A stretch of DNA of 64,000 nt. Origin: Halomonas sp. CUBES01 (GTDB lineage Bacteria > Pseudomonadota > Gammaproteobacteria > Pseudomonadales > Halomonadaceae). Shown piece after piece: positions 43,790 to 53,565 of the stretch. Below the pieces are notes generated by a model. The model did not search any database. It was not told the origin of the DNA and saw only the letters and a program-made list of their open reading frames with translations. The DNA is taken from assembly GCF_020991005.1 (NCBI RefSeq), contig NZ_JAJLLW010000009.1, forward strand, positions 1 to 64,000, written 5' to 3'. A program made the translations under genes and the position numbers. Within the stretch, counting starts at the first letter, position 1. Every line of letters starts with the position of its first letter.

Positions 43790-44887
43790 TTAAGTGACGC
43801 CGACAGGTGACGTGTCCGGAACCGCGACGTCTTCCTTGAAGCGGTGCCAGTGCCGGGGATGGGCATACAGCCGCTGGCCGCGCTTCAGCGCCAGGCGGTT
43901 GAAGTCGGCATGGCGCACCGTGGCCAGCCAGGGCCTGGCCAGCCAGTCGGCTTCCAGCTCCACGCGGACTTCCGCGCCGACCGGGGAGATCGCGGTAATG
44001 GTCACCGGCAGGTGGCTATCGGCACTGGGTTGCTCGGCCAGGCGAATTTCGTGGGGGCGCAGCAACAGTTCCTCGTCGCCGTCCGGCAGATCCACCGCTA
44101 CATGGGCGTCACCACAGGTAAGCGTGCCGTTTTGCACCTTGCCTTCCAGGTGGTTAACGTCGCCCAGAAACTCAAACACGAAACGGTTCTGGGGCGCGCG
44201 ATAGAGGGTTTCCGGGGTGTCGATCTGTTCGATTCGCCCATTGCTCATCACCACCACGCGGTCGGACAGCTCGAGCGCCTCCTCCTGGTCGTGGGTGACG
44301 AACACGCTGGTGAAGTTGAGCTCGTCGTGGAGGTGGCGCAGCCAGCGGCGCAGGTCCTGGCGAACCTTGGCATCCAGGGCGCCAAACGGCTCGTCGAGCA
44401 GCAGCACATCCGGCTCGACGGCGAGTGCCCGAGCGAGCGAGACGCGCTGCTGCTGGCCGCCAGACAGCTGTGCCGGGTAGCGATTGGCGAAGGCTTCCAG
44501 CTTGACCATTTCTAGCAGACGATACACCTTGGCGCGGATGTCCTGGCGCGAGGGGCGTTGCCCGCGGGGCATCACCGTCAGGCCAAACGCCACGTTGTCG
44601 TAAACGCTCATATGGCGGAATAGCGCGTAGTTCTGAAACACGAAGCCAATACGCCGGTCGCGCACGTGTATGTGCGAGACGTCGCGATCGCCGAATAGAA
44701 TCTTGCCGGGCGTCGGGGTCCGGTCGGCGGTTTCAAGGCCCGCGATAATGCGCAGTAGGGTGGTCTTGCCCGAGCCGGAGGGGCCCAGCAGGCCGACCAG
44801 TTCGCCCTCGTGGATATCCAGATCGATCGGCTCAAGCGCTCGGGTGCCGCCGAAGTGTTTGGCGATATTGTGTAAGCGGATACTCAT
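43790..44887 (-). CDS. cysA: Sulfate/thiosulfate ABC transporter ATPase
   Basis: 365 residues from the ATG with GGAGG upstream. Walker [10 protein letters not shown], signature [16 protein letters not shown], Walker [13 protein letters not shown] and [10 protein letters not shown] are complete; the C-terminal regulatory region is the CysA/TOBE type. It overlaps the cysW stop by ATGA. Last gene of cysPTWA. Confidence 0.95.
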   Translation of the reverse strand: MSIRLHNIAKHFGGTRALEPIDLDIHEGELVGLLGPSGSGKTTLLRIIAGLETADRTPTPGKILFGDRDVSHIHVRDRRIGFVFQNYALFRHMSVYDNVAFGLTVMPRGQRPSRQDIRAKVYRLLEMVKLEAFANRYPAQLSGGQQQRVSLARALAVEPDVLLLDEPFGALDAKVRQDLRRWLRHLHDELNFTSVFVTHDQEEALELSDRVVVMSNGRIEQIDTPETLYRAPQNRFVFEFLGDVNHLEGKVQNGTLTCGDAHVAVDLPDGDEELLLRPHEIRLAEQPSADSHLPVTITAISPVGAEVRVELEADWLARPWLATVRHADFNRLALKRGQRLYAHPRHWHRFKEDVAVPDTSPVGVT

Positions 44888-45711
44888 GAAAAAGCCTCCC
44901 GGCGCGCGGCGCGCCATTCGAGTCCGGCCTTGGCCGCAAGCGTTAACAGGGCGATGAAGGCAAGCAAGGCCGCACAGGCAAACGCGCCCACGGCGTTGTA
45001 ATCCTGGTAGAGCTGCTCCAGGTGCAAGGGCAGGGTGTTGGTCTGGCCGCGAATGGCGCCGGAGACCACCGACACCGCGCCAAATTCACCCACGGCGCGG
45101 GCGTTGGTCAGAATGATCCCGTACAGCAGCGCCCAGCGGATGTTGGGTAGGGTAACGCGGCGAAACGTCGTCCAGCCGGATGCGCCGAGCACGACGGCGG
45201 CCTCTTCTTCCCGCGACCCCTGGGCCTGCATGAGCGGAATCAGCTCCCGTGCCACAAACGGGCAGGTGACGAAGATGGTCACCATCAGAATGCCCGGCCA
45301 GGCAAACATCAGCTGAATGTCGTAGCTGTCCAGCCAGCCGCCGATCCAGCCGTTGCGCCCGTAAAGCAGCAGGTAGACAAGCCCAGCCACGACAGGCGAA
45401 ACCGCAAAGGGAATATCGATCAGCGTCTGCAGCAGACGCCGGCCGGGAAAGCTGAAGCGGGTCACCAGCCAGGCTAGCGCGACGCCGAAAACCAGGCATA
45501 CCGGAATGGTCAGCAGCGCGATCACCAGCGTCAGGCCAATGGCGTGGAGCGTGTAAACGTCGCTGACGTTGGTCCAGAAAACGCCCACGCCCTGGGAAAA
45601 CGCCTGAGCAAAAATGGCGACCAGCGGTAGCAGCAGAAAAAGCCCCGATAGCCCCACTGCCGTGGCAATCAGCAGGCGGCGGACGAGGGGCGCGTCTCCG
45701 ATCCGTTGCAT
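44884..45711 (-). CDS. cysW: Sulfate ABC transporter permease CysW
   Basis: 275 residues with six membrane segments and the EAA motif [22 protein letters not shown]. Overlaps cysT and cysA by ATGA at both ends. It is the second half of the sulfate channel. Confidence 0.95.
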   Translation of the reverse strand: MQRIGDAPLVRRLLIATAVGLSGLFLLLPLVAIFAQAFSQGVGVFWTNVSDVYTLHAIGLTLVIALLTIPVCLVFGVALAWLVTRFSFPGRRLLQTLIDIPFAVSPVVAGLVYLLLYGRNGWIGGWLDSYDIQLMFAWPGILMVTIFVTCPFVARELIPLMQAQGSREEEAAVVLGASGWTTFRRVTLPNIRWALLYGIILTNARAVGEFGAVSVVSGAIRGQTNTLPLHLEQLYQDYNAVGAFACAALLAFIALLTLAAKAGLEWRAARREAFS

Positions 45712-46565
45712 CAGGCGTTTCCTCCGTGCAGGCGGCGCACGAAACGGCCCTGCCAGATATTGATCGCCAGCAGCAGGGCCAGCGACACGAACAGCACCAC
45801 CGAGGCGATGGCAGACGCCCCGGCGTAGTCGTACTCCTGGAGCTTGACGAAGATCATCAGCGCAGTGATCTCGGTTTCGTAGGGCATGTTGCCGGCAATG
45901 AAGATGATCGCCCCGAACTCGCCGAGCGAACGCACGAATGCAAGCCCGGTCCCGGTGACCAGAGCGGGCCAGAGATGGGGCATGATGACCCGGCGAAAAC
46001 CCACGCCGTCGGTGGCGCCCAGCGTCATGGCCGCCTCGTCGACTTCGGCTGGCATGTCCTCAAGGACCGGCTGAACGGTGCGCACGACAAACGGAATGCT
46101 GGTGAACGCCATGGCCAGGGCAATGCCGACCCAGGTGTAAGCGACGTTGAAGCCGATGGCCTCGAGCCAGCCGCCCATCCAGCCGCTGCCGGAATAAAGC
46201 GTTGCCAGGGTGATCCCGGCAACGGCGGTGGGCAGCGCGAAGGGCAGGTCCATCAATGCGTCAAGCAGCCGCTTGCCGGGAAAGTCGTAGCGCACCAATA
46301 CCCACGCCAGCAGCAGGCCAAAGACCGCGTTCACCAGCGCGGCGACAGCCGCCGCGCCAATGGTGACCATGTAGCTGGCGACCACCCGGCCTTCGGTGAT
46401 GATGGCCCAGTACTCGGCAAGGCTAAGCCCGGCCAGCTGGCCGAAAAGCCCGGTAATGGGCAGCAGCAGGACCAGCGAAATAAACAGCACGCTGATACCC
46501 ATAGAAAGGCCAAAGCCCGGCAGCACGCGCGCGCTGCCGGAGTGACGAAGGGCGAAGTGGCTCAT
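45711..46565 (-). CDS. cysT: Sulfate ABC transporter permease CysT (CysU)
   Basis: 284 residues with six membrane segments, VDEAAMTLGATDGVGFRRVIMP as the EAA motif and GEFGAIIFIAGN near the C-terminus, typical of sulfate permeases. GGATTGAG upstream of the ATG. Pairs with CysW. Confidence 0.95.
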   Translation of the reverse strand: MSHFALRHSGSARVLPGFGLSMGISVLFISLVLLLPITGLFGQLAGLSLAEYWAIITEGRVVASYMVTIGAAAVAALVNAVFGLLLAWVLVRYDFPGKRLLDALMDLPFALPTAVAGITLATLYSGSGWMGGWLEAIGFNVAYTWVGIALAMAFTSIPFVVRTVQPVLEDMPAEVDEAAMTLGATDGVGFRRVIMPHLWPALVTGTGLAFVRSLGEFGAIIFIAGNMPYETEITALMIFVKLQEYDYAGASAIASVVLFVSLALLLAINIWQGRFVRRLHGGNA

Positions 46566-46590
46566 GGCTCAATCCGGCGGATGAAAAGAA

Positions 46591-47601
46591 TTAGCGGCGC
46601 TGAAGCTGGTCGAGCATGCCGCCACCTTCAAAGTGCGTTTCCATCGCTTCTGGCCAGCTACCGAAAACATCTTCAACTTTCAGCAGGTCGGTTTCGGGGA
46701 ACTGATCGGCAAATTCCTCGACCACCGCCTCATGGTGCACACGATAGTTGAAGCCTGCCAGCAGCCGCTGAGTGTCCTCACGGTAGAGGTATTCCAGGTA
46801 GCTTTGCGCCAGGTCGCTGTTACCGTTTCGCTCAGCGTTTTCGCCCACAACGGCTACGGGGAACTCCGCAAGGATGCTGGTAGGCGGCACGATTACCTCG
46901 TAATCATCGCTGCCATATTCCTTGCGAATGTTGTTGACCTCGGACTCGAAGCTGATCAACACATCGCCGATCTCACGTTCGATAAAGCTGGTCGTCGCGC
47001 CGCGACCGCCGGTGTCGAAGACCTCCACGTTGGCGAGGAAGGTACGCATGAAGTCCTGAATCTGCTCTTCGTCGCCGTCAAATTGCTCGTCGGCAAAGCC
47101 CCAGGCGGCCAGGTAGGTGTAACGACCGTTACCCGACGTTTTGGGGTTGGGGAAGACAATCTCGACGTCTTCCTCGACCAGGTCGTCCCAGTTTTCGATG
47201 TCCTTGGGATTGTCCTTGCGCACCAGAAACGCGGTGGTGGAATAGTAGGGCGAGGCGTTGTTGTCCAGCGCCTCCTGCCAGTCTTCGTCCACCAGGCCCG
47301 CCTCAGCGAGGACGTTGACATCGGTCACCTGGTTGAACGTCACGACGTCAGCGCGCAGCCCTTGCATGATGGCGCGTGCCTGGGCAGATGAACCGCCGTG
47401 GGATTGGCTGACCTCGACGTCTTCGCCGTGCTCTTCGGCCCACCAGGCTTCAAACCTGGGATTGATCTCGGCAAACAGCTCGCGAGCAATATCGTAGGAG
47501 GAATTCAGCAGTTCGCGTTCTTGCGCCACGGCCGGGGTGGACAACGAAGCGCCGACGGCCAGGGCCACCAGGCTGCGGCGGAAAACAACGGATAGCGGCA
47601 T
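46591..47601 (-). CDS. sbp: Periplasmic sulfate-binding protein (Sbp/CysP)
   Basis: 336 residues with AAAGGAG upstream. Signal peptide 1-26. The mature part begins with LLNSSYDIARELFAEINPRF and has the sulfate-binding segments SQSHGGSSAQARAI and NPKTSGNGRYTYLAAW. Delivers sulfate or thiosulfate to CysTWA. First gene of the operon; Sbp and CysP cannot be told apart from sequence alone here. Confidence 0.95.
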   Translation of the reverse strand: MPLSVVFRRSLVALAVGASLSTPAVAQERELLNSSYDIARELFAEINPRFEAWWAEEHGEDVEVSQSHGGSSAQARAIMQGLRADVVTFNQVTDVNVLAEAGLVDEDWQEALDNNASPYYSTTAFLVRKDNPKDIENWDDLVEEDVEIVFPNPKTSGNGRYTYLAAWGFADEQFDGDEEQIQDFMRTFLANVEVFDTGGRGATTSFIEREIGDVLISFESEVNNIRKEYGSDDYEVIVPPTSILAEFPVAVVGENAERNGNSDLAQSYLEYLYREDTQRLLAGFNYRVHHEAVVEEFADQFPETDLLKVEDVFGSWPEAMETHFEGGGMLDQLQRR

Positions 47602-47660
47602 GACAAGCTCCTTTAAATGCTAAGCCAGCGTTGGCGATAGTTAGCAAGCAAGATTAAACC

Positions 47661-47678
47661 TGTAATTGTGGAATTACA
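47661..47678. promoter_or_regulatory. Candidate operator upstream of the sulfate-uptake operon
   Basis: TGTAATT-GTGG-AATTACA is a perfect 7-bp inverted repeat with a 4-bp spacer, 60 bp before sbp, in an AT-rich stretch. A TTGTAA/TAATCT promoter-like pair with 17-bp spacing overlaps it on the minus strand. A LysR-type regulator such as CysB is the expected ligand (inference). Confidence 0.5.
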
Positions 47679-47781
47679 ATTGTGTTTTATATTCTTTTTT
47701 GGCATATAAGGGTATCCAGGACGCTGGCGGGTGGGTATCCGCCCGCCAGCGTTACCGACCTGAACCTGAGGCGCAAGCTTC

Positions 47782-47790
47782 TGCTAAGAT
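47782..47790 (+). promoter_or_regulatory. Candidate extended -10 element of rpe
   Basis: TGCTAAGAT fits TGnTAnnnT about 97 bp before rpe. No convincing -35 is seen. Confidence 0.35.
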
Positions 47791-47886
47791 AGCTGCCTTC
47801 ATTTACGGCGACGGTTATCGCCGGGCGTTGCCGCCGCTCAGCGGCGGGCGCAAACTGACTCTTTTTCAGCTAAGCAGGAAGGTGAC

Positions 47887-48582
47887 ATGACCGCTGCGCA
47901 CGACTTTTTGATTGCCCCCTCGATTCTCTCCGCCAACTTTGCTCGTCTGGGGGAAGAGGTCGATAACGTGCTCGCCTCCGGGGCCGACATCGTGCATTTC
48001 GATGTGATGGATAACCATTATGTGCCCAACCTCACCATCGGCCCCATGGTGTGCAAGGCGCTACGCCAGCACGGGGTGACGGCGCCGATCGACGTGCACC
48101 TGATGGTCAAGCCGGTGGATCGCATGATCAGTGATTTCATCGAGGCGGGCGCCAGCTATATCACGTTTCATCCGGAAGCCTCCGAGCATATTGACCGCTC
48201 GCTGCAGCTGATCCGCGATGGGGGCTGCAAGGCCGGGCTGGTCTTCAACCCGGCCACGCCGCTGTCCTATCTGGACTACGTGATGGATAAAATCGACATG
48301 GTGCTGCTGATGAGCGTCAACCCAGGCTTCGGCGGGCAGTCATTTATTCCCGGAACGCTGGACAAGCTGCGCGAGACCCGGGCGCGAATCGATGCCTCAG
48401 GACGGCCGATTCGTCTGGAGGTCGATGGCGGCGTGAAAGCCGACAATATCGGCGACATTGCCGCCGCCGGTGCCGATACCTTTGTCGCCGGGTCGGCCAT
48501 CTTCAGCGCGCATGACCCAAGTGATCCCCACGGCTATGACTCGGTGATCAAGCAGCTCAGGGCGGCCATGGCCAAACGCTGA
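47887..48582 (+). CDS. rpe: Ribulose-phosphate 3-epimerase
   Basis: 231 residues with AGGAAGGTGAC before the ATG. TIM-barrel motifs: [40 protein letters not shown] and EVDGGV with the catalytic and metal-binding Asp/His. It interconverts ribulose-5-P and xylulose-5-P in the pentose phosphate pathway. Seven bases separate its stop from that of ndh on the opposite strand. Confidence 0.97.
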   Translation: MTAAHDFLIAPSILSANFARLGEEVDNVLASGADIVHFDVMDNHYVPNLTIGPMVCKALRQHGVTAPIDVHLMVKPVDRMISDFIEAGASYITFHPEASEHIDRSLQLIRDGGCKAGLVFNPATPLSYLDYVMDKIDMVLLMSVNPGFGGQSFIPGTLDKLRETRARIDASGRPIRLEVDGGVKADNIGDIAAAGADTFVAGSAIFSAHDPSDPHGYDSVIKQLRAAMAKR

Positions 48583-48589
48583 ACGTTGC

Positions 48590-49888
48590 CTAGTGGAGTT
48601 TCATGCGTGGCTTGAGATAACGGTTGAGCTTGTCCACCAGCCATGCCAGTCCGGTTTTTGTCGCGCCGTGAATCGATAGCTGGTGCATGCGGTACAGGGA
48701 CGCGTAGGCGCGCCTTGCCAGCCAGCCCTCCAGAAATAGCCCGCGTGAGGCGGAGCTGCGCATCAGGCTGCCCACGGCGTCATAGCGGGCCAGAGAGACC
48801 AGCGAGCCGTGGTCGCGGTACTCGAACTCGGCGAGCGGCTTGCCCTCCAGCTGGTTGGTCAGGTTCTTGGCCAGTTGCTTGGCCTGCTGATGCGCCGCCT
48901 GGGCGCGGGGTGGTACGCTGCCGTCTTCACCCAGTGGGCAGTCGGCACAGTCGCCCAGGGCAAAGATCGCCGGGTCATCGACGCTCTGCAGCGTCTTTTC
49001 GACCTTGATCTGATGCTTTTTATTGGTGGACAGCCCCAGCTCGGCGAGAAACGGCGGCGCTTTGATGCCCGCCGCCCAGACGTTGAGATCGGTCTCGATC
49101 ACCTCGTCTCCGCCGGTGATCAGGCGATTCGCCTGGGCTGCCTTGATGGCGGTGCCCACGTGAACCGTGACGCCCATGTCTTCCAGCTCTTGCTGGACGG
49201 TCTGGCTGATACGTTCGGACAGGCCCGGAAGCAGGCGCGGTGCAGCCTCCAGCAGATGTACGCTGATTTGCTGGTGGTCTACCGCGGTGACGCCATAGGC
49301 GTTGAGCATACGCGAGGCATCGAAGAGCTCGGCGGCCAACTCCACCCCGGTCGCCCCGCCGCCGACAATGCCGATGGTCAGCTGGGGGTGCTGGCGTAGC
49401 GAGGGGTCGGTGTAGCGCAGAAACGTATTGATCATGTCGCGCTGGAACGCTTTGGCCTGCTGCGGCGAGTCGATAAAGTGGCAGTGGTCGGCGACCCCCG
49501 GCGTCCCGAAGTCGTTGGATACGCTGCCCAGCGCCATGATCAGGTAGTCGTAGGCGAGCTCACGGGCGGGCAGAACCTCAACGCCGTCTTCATCCACGAT
49601 GGGGGCCAGGTGCAGGCGCTTGGATTCGCGGTCGAGGCCTGCCAGCGAGCCGCGCTGATAACGGTAGTGATGCGTCGAGGAATGACCGCGGTAATCCACC
49701 TCGTCCATACTGGAATTCAATACGCCGGTGGCAAGCTCGTGCAGCAGTGGTTTCCAGACGTGGGTGGTGTTGCGGTCTAGCAGTACGATGTCGGCGCGGT
49801 TGCGCTTGCCAAGCGTGCGACCCAGTTGGGTCGCCAGCGCCAGACCGCCGGCGCCACCGCCAACGATTACGATGGTGGGAAGGGTCAT
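48590..49888 (-). CDS. ndh: Type II NADH dehydrogenase
   Basis: 432 residues. FAD site IVGGGAGGLALATQLG, NADH site VGGGATGVELAAELFD, and the second FAD contact FALGDCADCP. A C-terminal amphipathic region (about 380-430) fits membrane association. It passes electrons from NADH to quinone without proton pumping. Two Cys in GDCADC are typical of Ndh. Confidence 0.95.
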   Translation of the reverse strand: MTLPTIVIVGGGAGGLALATQLGRTLGKRNRADIVLLDRNTTHVWKPLLHELATGVLNSSMDEVDYRGHSSTHHYRYQRGSLAGLDRESKRLHLAPIVDEDGVEVLPARELAYDYLIMALGSVSNDFGTPGVADHCHFIDSPQQAKAFQRDMINTFLRYTDPSLRQHPQLTIGIVGGGATGVELAAELFDASRMLNAYGVTAVDHQQISVHLLEAAPRLLPGLSERISQTVQQELEDMGVTVHVGTAIKAAQANRLITGGDEVIETDLNVWAAGIKAPPFLAELGLSTNKKHQIKVEKTLQSVDDPAIFALGDCADCPLGEDGSVPPRAQAAHQQAKQLAKNLTNQLEGKPLAEFEYRDHGSLVSLARYDAVGSLMRSSASRGLFLEGWLARRAYASLYRMHQLSIHGATKTGLAWLVDKLNRYLKPRMKLH

Positions 49889-50040
49889 GTCTTACTCCTC
49901 GACGAAAGGGTCTTCAGCATAGTGGTTTCTTGCAATACTGACGAATGCAGGCGGTCGCTTACAAGCGCTAAACTTACCCGCTGAGGGCCCGTGGGGCGCG
50001 CTTCAGCAATATTGAGCATCACGTTAAAAAGGATGGTTAC

Positions 50041-50709
50041 GTGCACCCACTACTTGACGGCAAATGTCTGATTGCCTTTGACCTCGATGGCACGCTCATC
50101 GACTCGGTGCCTGACCTGACGGTGGCGGTTGCCCGTGCGCTGGTCGACCAGGGGTTGTCGATGCCGACGACGGACGACGTACGCGACTGGGTGGGTAACG
50201 GCGCGGCAGTGCTGGTCGAGCGGGCGCTGACCTGGGCGCAGGGAGCACCCCCCGAGGCAATGCTATTCGATCGTGCCTATGCGGCGTTTCTGCACCACTA
50301 CGCCGCGGCGCCCAACCAGCTGACGTCCCTGTATCCCGGTGTGCGGGCGGCGCTGAGCGGCCTGCGTGACGCCGGGTTTACGCTGATGTTGATCACCAAC
50401 AAGCCCGAGCGCTTCATTACACCGATACTCGATCACTTCGACTTACGGGGCTGTTTCAAGCTGTGTCTGGGCGGTGACTCCCTGGCCGAGAAAAAGCCTT
50501 CCCCGCTGCCCTTGCTGCACGCCGCACAGGTCGGCGGGGTCGCCCCTGGTGTCTGCGTCATGGTGGGGGACTCACGCCACGATATTGCCGCCGGCAAGGC
50601 GGCGGGCTTTGTCACCCTGGCGCTGCCGTACGGGTACAACCACGGCGAGCCGATTGGCGACAGCGAACCGGATGCGGTCATTGCGTCGCTGGCCGAGCTG
50701 ATGGCCTGA
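50041..50709 (+). CDS. gph: Phosphoglycolate phosphatase
   Basis: 222 residues from GTG with AAGGATGG upstream. HAD motif I FDLDGTLIDS (D14 nucleophile, D16), motif II LITNKPE, motif III Lys in AEKKPSPLP, motif IV VGDSRHDI. It dephosphorylates 2-phosphoglycolate. In many relatives gph follows rpe and precedes trpE-trpGDC; here ndh is between. Confidence 0.93.
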   Translation: MHPLLDGKCLIAFDLDGTLIDSVPDLTVAVARALVDQGLSMPTTDDVRDWVGNGAAVLVERALTWAQGAPPEAMLFDRAYAAFLHHYAAAPNQLTSLYPGVRAALSGLRDAGFTLMLITNKPERFITPILDHFDLRGCFKLCLGGDSLAEKKPSPLPLLHAAQVGGVAPGVCVMVGDSRHDIAAGKAAGFVTLALPYGYNHGEPIGDSEPDAVIASLAELMA

Positions 50710-50730
50710 GACTGCGTCACGCCTGGACGT

Positions 50731-51648
50731 TCAGTCTTCCTCTCGCGCACCACCGAGGGCGGCGTGAAGCAGTTCGACGTTGTGGCGTAGCATGGCGGTA
50801 TAGTCGGCGGCCGGCCCGTCGCTGGCGCTCAAGGCATCCACATAGAGGGGGCCTGCCAGCGGTAGGTCGGCGTCGCGTGCCTGGGCATCCATGTGGATCT
50901 TCGGGGTCGTGCTTTCATAAAACAGCGCCGGCGGGCGCGTGTCGGCAAGCTGCGCCTGCAGGTGGGCCATCGCCGCCGCCTTGCCCAGCGTTTCGTGGTT
51001 CATGCCCCACAGGGCGGTGTATTCAAGGTCATAGGCATTGGCAAAGTAGGCCAACCCTGCTTCGCTGGTGACCAGCGACCGGTTGGTCTGGGGAATGCCG
51101 TCCAGCCGCTCCTGGATGTCGGCGTCGAGATCCGTGAGCGTTTGCTTGAGGTCGTCGGCCCGCTGTTTGAACGCCTCGGCATGACCCGGCGCATGCGCCG
51201 ACAGGGTGTCGGCGATAACGTCCACGTAGGCGGCGGCACCCTGGGGCGCCATCCACATATGGGGGTTGGCGCTGTTCTGGTAGCGGCCGATGGTCAGCGG
51301 CAGCGTCGGATAGTCGGCGTGTTCGGCCAGCGCCACCATGGGCAGCTTGTCCTCGACGATGGCCTGCACGTCGCGCAGCCAGGGTTCCAGCTCAAAGCCG
51401 TTATAGAGCACCAGGTCGGCATCTTCCAGCGCCAGGACGTTGGGCGGGGTGAGCTCCCAGCGGTGGACGTCCTCGCCGGGCGGCACGATCACGTCAACGC
51501 TTGCGTCGTCACCGGCCACGCGCTCGGTCAGGTCGGCAATCACCGAGAACGAAACGACAACCCGCAGCGGGGTCTGCGCCATGGCAGGCAGGTTGACGAG
51601 CAGCAACGCCACCAAGAGCGAGCTTACGTACATCAGCTTATAGCGCAT
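50731..51648 (-). CDS. Metal ABC transporter substrate-binding protein, Mn/Fe type
   Basis: 305 residues from the ATG with AGGAG upstream; an upstream ATG (51672) has none. Signal peptide 1-24 (AMA). Cluster-A-I fold with metal ligands H62 (DVHRWEL), H130 (NPHMW), E196 (TSEAGLAYFA) and D270 (LYVDALS). His-His-Glu-Asp is the Mn/Fe set; zinc receptors carry a third His in place of the Glu, and no His-rich loop is present. No permease or ATPase gene lies nearby; it is monocistronic between convergent gph and divergent trpG. Confidence 0.88.
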   Translation of the reverse strand: MRYKLMYVSSLLVALLLVNLPAMAQTPLRVVVSFSVIADLTERVAGDDASVDVIVPPGEDVHRWELTPPNVLALEDADLVLYNGFELEPWLRDVQAIVEDKLPMVALAEHADYPTLPLTIGRYQNSANPHMWMAPQGAAAYVDVIADTLSAHAPGHAEAFKQRADDLKQTLTDLDADIQERLDGIPQTNRSLVTSEAGLAYFANAYDLEYTALWGMNHETLGKAAAMAHLQAQLADTRPPALFYESTTPKIHMDAQARDADLPLAGPLYVDALSASDGPAADYTAMLRHNVELLHAALGGAREED

Positions 51649-51878
51649 CCCAGGCTCCTGGCTGTCGTGCAAAGTAACCGATAATAAAGATTGTCATGCC
51701 GCCTTGCCAGTTCCTGTCGCCCCTGGCGGCAACAGCAGGACAAGTTCGTGACGTACGAGCCGGCATGGCGTTACAATCGAAGCCGATTGACGAAAATGGC
51801 AGGTCACGACCGGGCCGGGTAACGGATTGGCTAACCTGCGGGCCATTGCGTGGCATTTTATTGGGGTTTCAATTCGTT

Positions 51879-52469
51879 ATGGCTCAAAAAGTAGTGATGC
51901 TGGATAACTACGATAGCTTCACGTTCAATATCGTTCAGTACCTGGTCGAGCTGGGCGCCGAGGTGGTGACCTATCGCAATGACGAGATCAGCGTCGAGCA
52001 GATCGAAGCGCTGGCGCCGACGCACCTGGTGATATCCCCCGGCCCCTGCACGCCCAACGAGGCGGGGATTTCGCTTGACGCCATTGAGCGGTTTGCCGGC
52101 CGGTTACCCATACTGGGTGTGTGCCTGGGGCATCAGGCCATTGGCCAGGTCTACGGCGGCAAGGTGGTGCGCGCCCCCCAGGTGATGCACGGTAAAACCT
52201 CGGCGGTAGCCCACGACGGCCAGGGGGTGTTTGCCGGTTTGGGCAACCCGCTGGAGGTGACCCGCTACCACTCGCTGGTGGTGGATGAACAGGGCCTGCC
52301 CGCGTGTCTGGAAATAACGGCCAGAACCGCCGATGACGACGTGACGCCGGGCGTCATCATGGGGCTGCGCCACCGGGAGTTGGACGTTGAAGGCGTCCAG
52401 TTTCACCCGGAATCCATCCTGACTCGCCAGGGCCATGCGCTGCTGGCCAACTTTTTACAACGCGGCTGA
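51879..52469 (+). CDS. trpG: Anthranilate synthase glutamine amidotransferase component
   Basis: 196 residues from [14 protein letters not shown]; the open frame begins at 51696 without conservation. Class I amidotransferase with C82 (LGVCLGHQ), H176 and E178 (FHPESI). It supplies ammonia for anthranilate, and may serve p-aminobenzoate synthesis as PabA. trpE is not in the window; the Trp genes here are trpG-trpD-trpC as in Pseudomonas. Confidence 0.95.
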   Translation: MAQKVVMLDNYDSFTFNIVQYLVELGAEVVTYRNDEISVEQIEALAPTHLVISPGPCTPNEAGISLDAIERFAGRLPILGVCLGHQAIGQVYGGKVVRAPQVMHGKTSAVAHDGQGVFAGLGNPLEVTRYHSLVVDEQGLPACLEITARTADDDVTPGVIMGLRHRELDVEGVQFHPESILTRQGHALLANFLQRG

Positions 52470-52505
52470 TCGCCGGTTTCACATGCTTTAGGGGCTTTTC
52501 TGCTC

Positions 52506-53525
52506 ATGCAAATGCGAGACGCAATTAACGCGGTGATGCGCCGCGAAGACCTCTCTTTCGATGCCATGCACGCGCTGATGCGCCAGATCATGACCGGTGA
52601 AGCCTCCGACGCCCAGATCGGCGGCCTGCTGGTGGGACTGTCGATGAAAGGCGAGAGCGCCGTCGAGATCAGCGCCGCCGCCCAGGTAATGCGCGACCTG
52701 ATGAAGCGGGTCGCGCTGGATGCGGAGAACGTGGTCGACATCGTGGGCACCGGTGGCGATGGCGCCAACCTGTTCAACGTCTCGACGGCGGCCAGTTTCG
52801 TGGCGGCGGCCGGGGGTGCCCACGTGGCCAAGCACGGTAACCGCAGCGTCTCGTCGTCATCCGGCAGCGCCGACCTGTTCGACGTCGCCGGCATTTATCT
52901 GGATCTGCAGCCCGAGGAAGTGGCTCGCTGTATCGAGCAGGTCGGCGTGGGCTTCATGTTTGCCCCCAACCATCACCCGGCGATGCGCCATGCCATCGGC
53001 CCGCGCCGTGAAATGGGCGTGCGCACGCTGTTCAATATTCTCGGCCCGCTGACCAATCCTGCCGGCGCGCCAAACCAGGTACTGGGCGTGTATGCGCCCT
53101 CGCTGGTGCCATTGATGGCCGAGGTGCTGAACAAGCTTGGCAGCCGCCATGTCATGGTCGTGCATGCCGAGGACGGCCTGGATGAAATTTCCCTGGCGGC
53201 GCCCACCCAGGTAGCCGAACTCAAGGACGGCGTCATTACCCAGTACACGATCACCCCGGAAGCATTGGGAATCGAACGCCAGAGCCTCGCCACCCTGAAA
53301 GCTTCAAGCGCTGAAGACAGCCTGCGCCTGGTCAAGGCCGCGCTGAGCGGTGAAGGCGCGGCGGCGGACATGGTGGCGTTGAATGCGGGCGCGGCGCTTT
53401 ACTGCGCGGGCGTGGCCGACAGCCTGAAAGAAGGCGTGATGCTGGCGCAGGATGCCCAGGCTTCCAAGCTGCCGCTTGAAAAGCTTAAAGAACTGTCTCA
53501 CTTCACCAGCGTTTTTAAGCAGTAG
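52506..53525 (+). CDS. trpD: Anthranilate phosphoribosyltransferase
   Basis: 339 residues with AGGGG upstream. PRPP-binding [18 protein letters not shown] and [15 protein letters not shown], and anthranilate-site [17 protein letters not shown] are complete. It joins anthranilate to PRPP. Starts 36 bp after trpG. Confidence 0.97.
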   Translation: MQMRDAINAVMRREDLSFDAMHALMRQIMTGEASDAQIGGLLVGLSMKGESAVEISAAAQVMRDLMKRVALDAENVVDIVGTGGDGANLFNVSTAASFVAAAGGAHVAKHGNRSVSSSSGSADLFDVAGIYLDLQPEEVARCIEQVGVGFMFAPNHHPAMRHAIGPRREMGVRTLFNILGPLTNPAGAPNQVLGVYAPSLVPLMAEVLNKLGSRHVMVVHAEDGLDEISLAAPTQVAELKDGVITQYTITPEALGIERQSLATLKASSAEDSLRLVKAALSGEGAAADMVALNAGAALYCAGVADSLKEGVMLAQDAQASKLPLEKLKELSHFTSVFKQ

Positions 53526-53565
53526 GCCCTTAAACAAGGTAATTTTTAAACAAGAAGAGATCACC

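Noticed and set aside
50731-51648. Label ZnuA (zinc receptor)
   Set aside because: The third ligand is Glu and no His-rich loop is present, which points to Mn/Fe.
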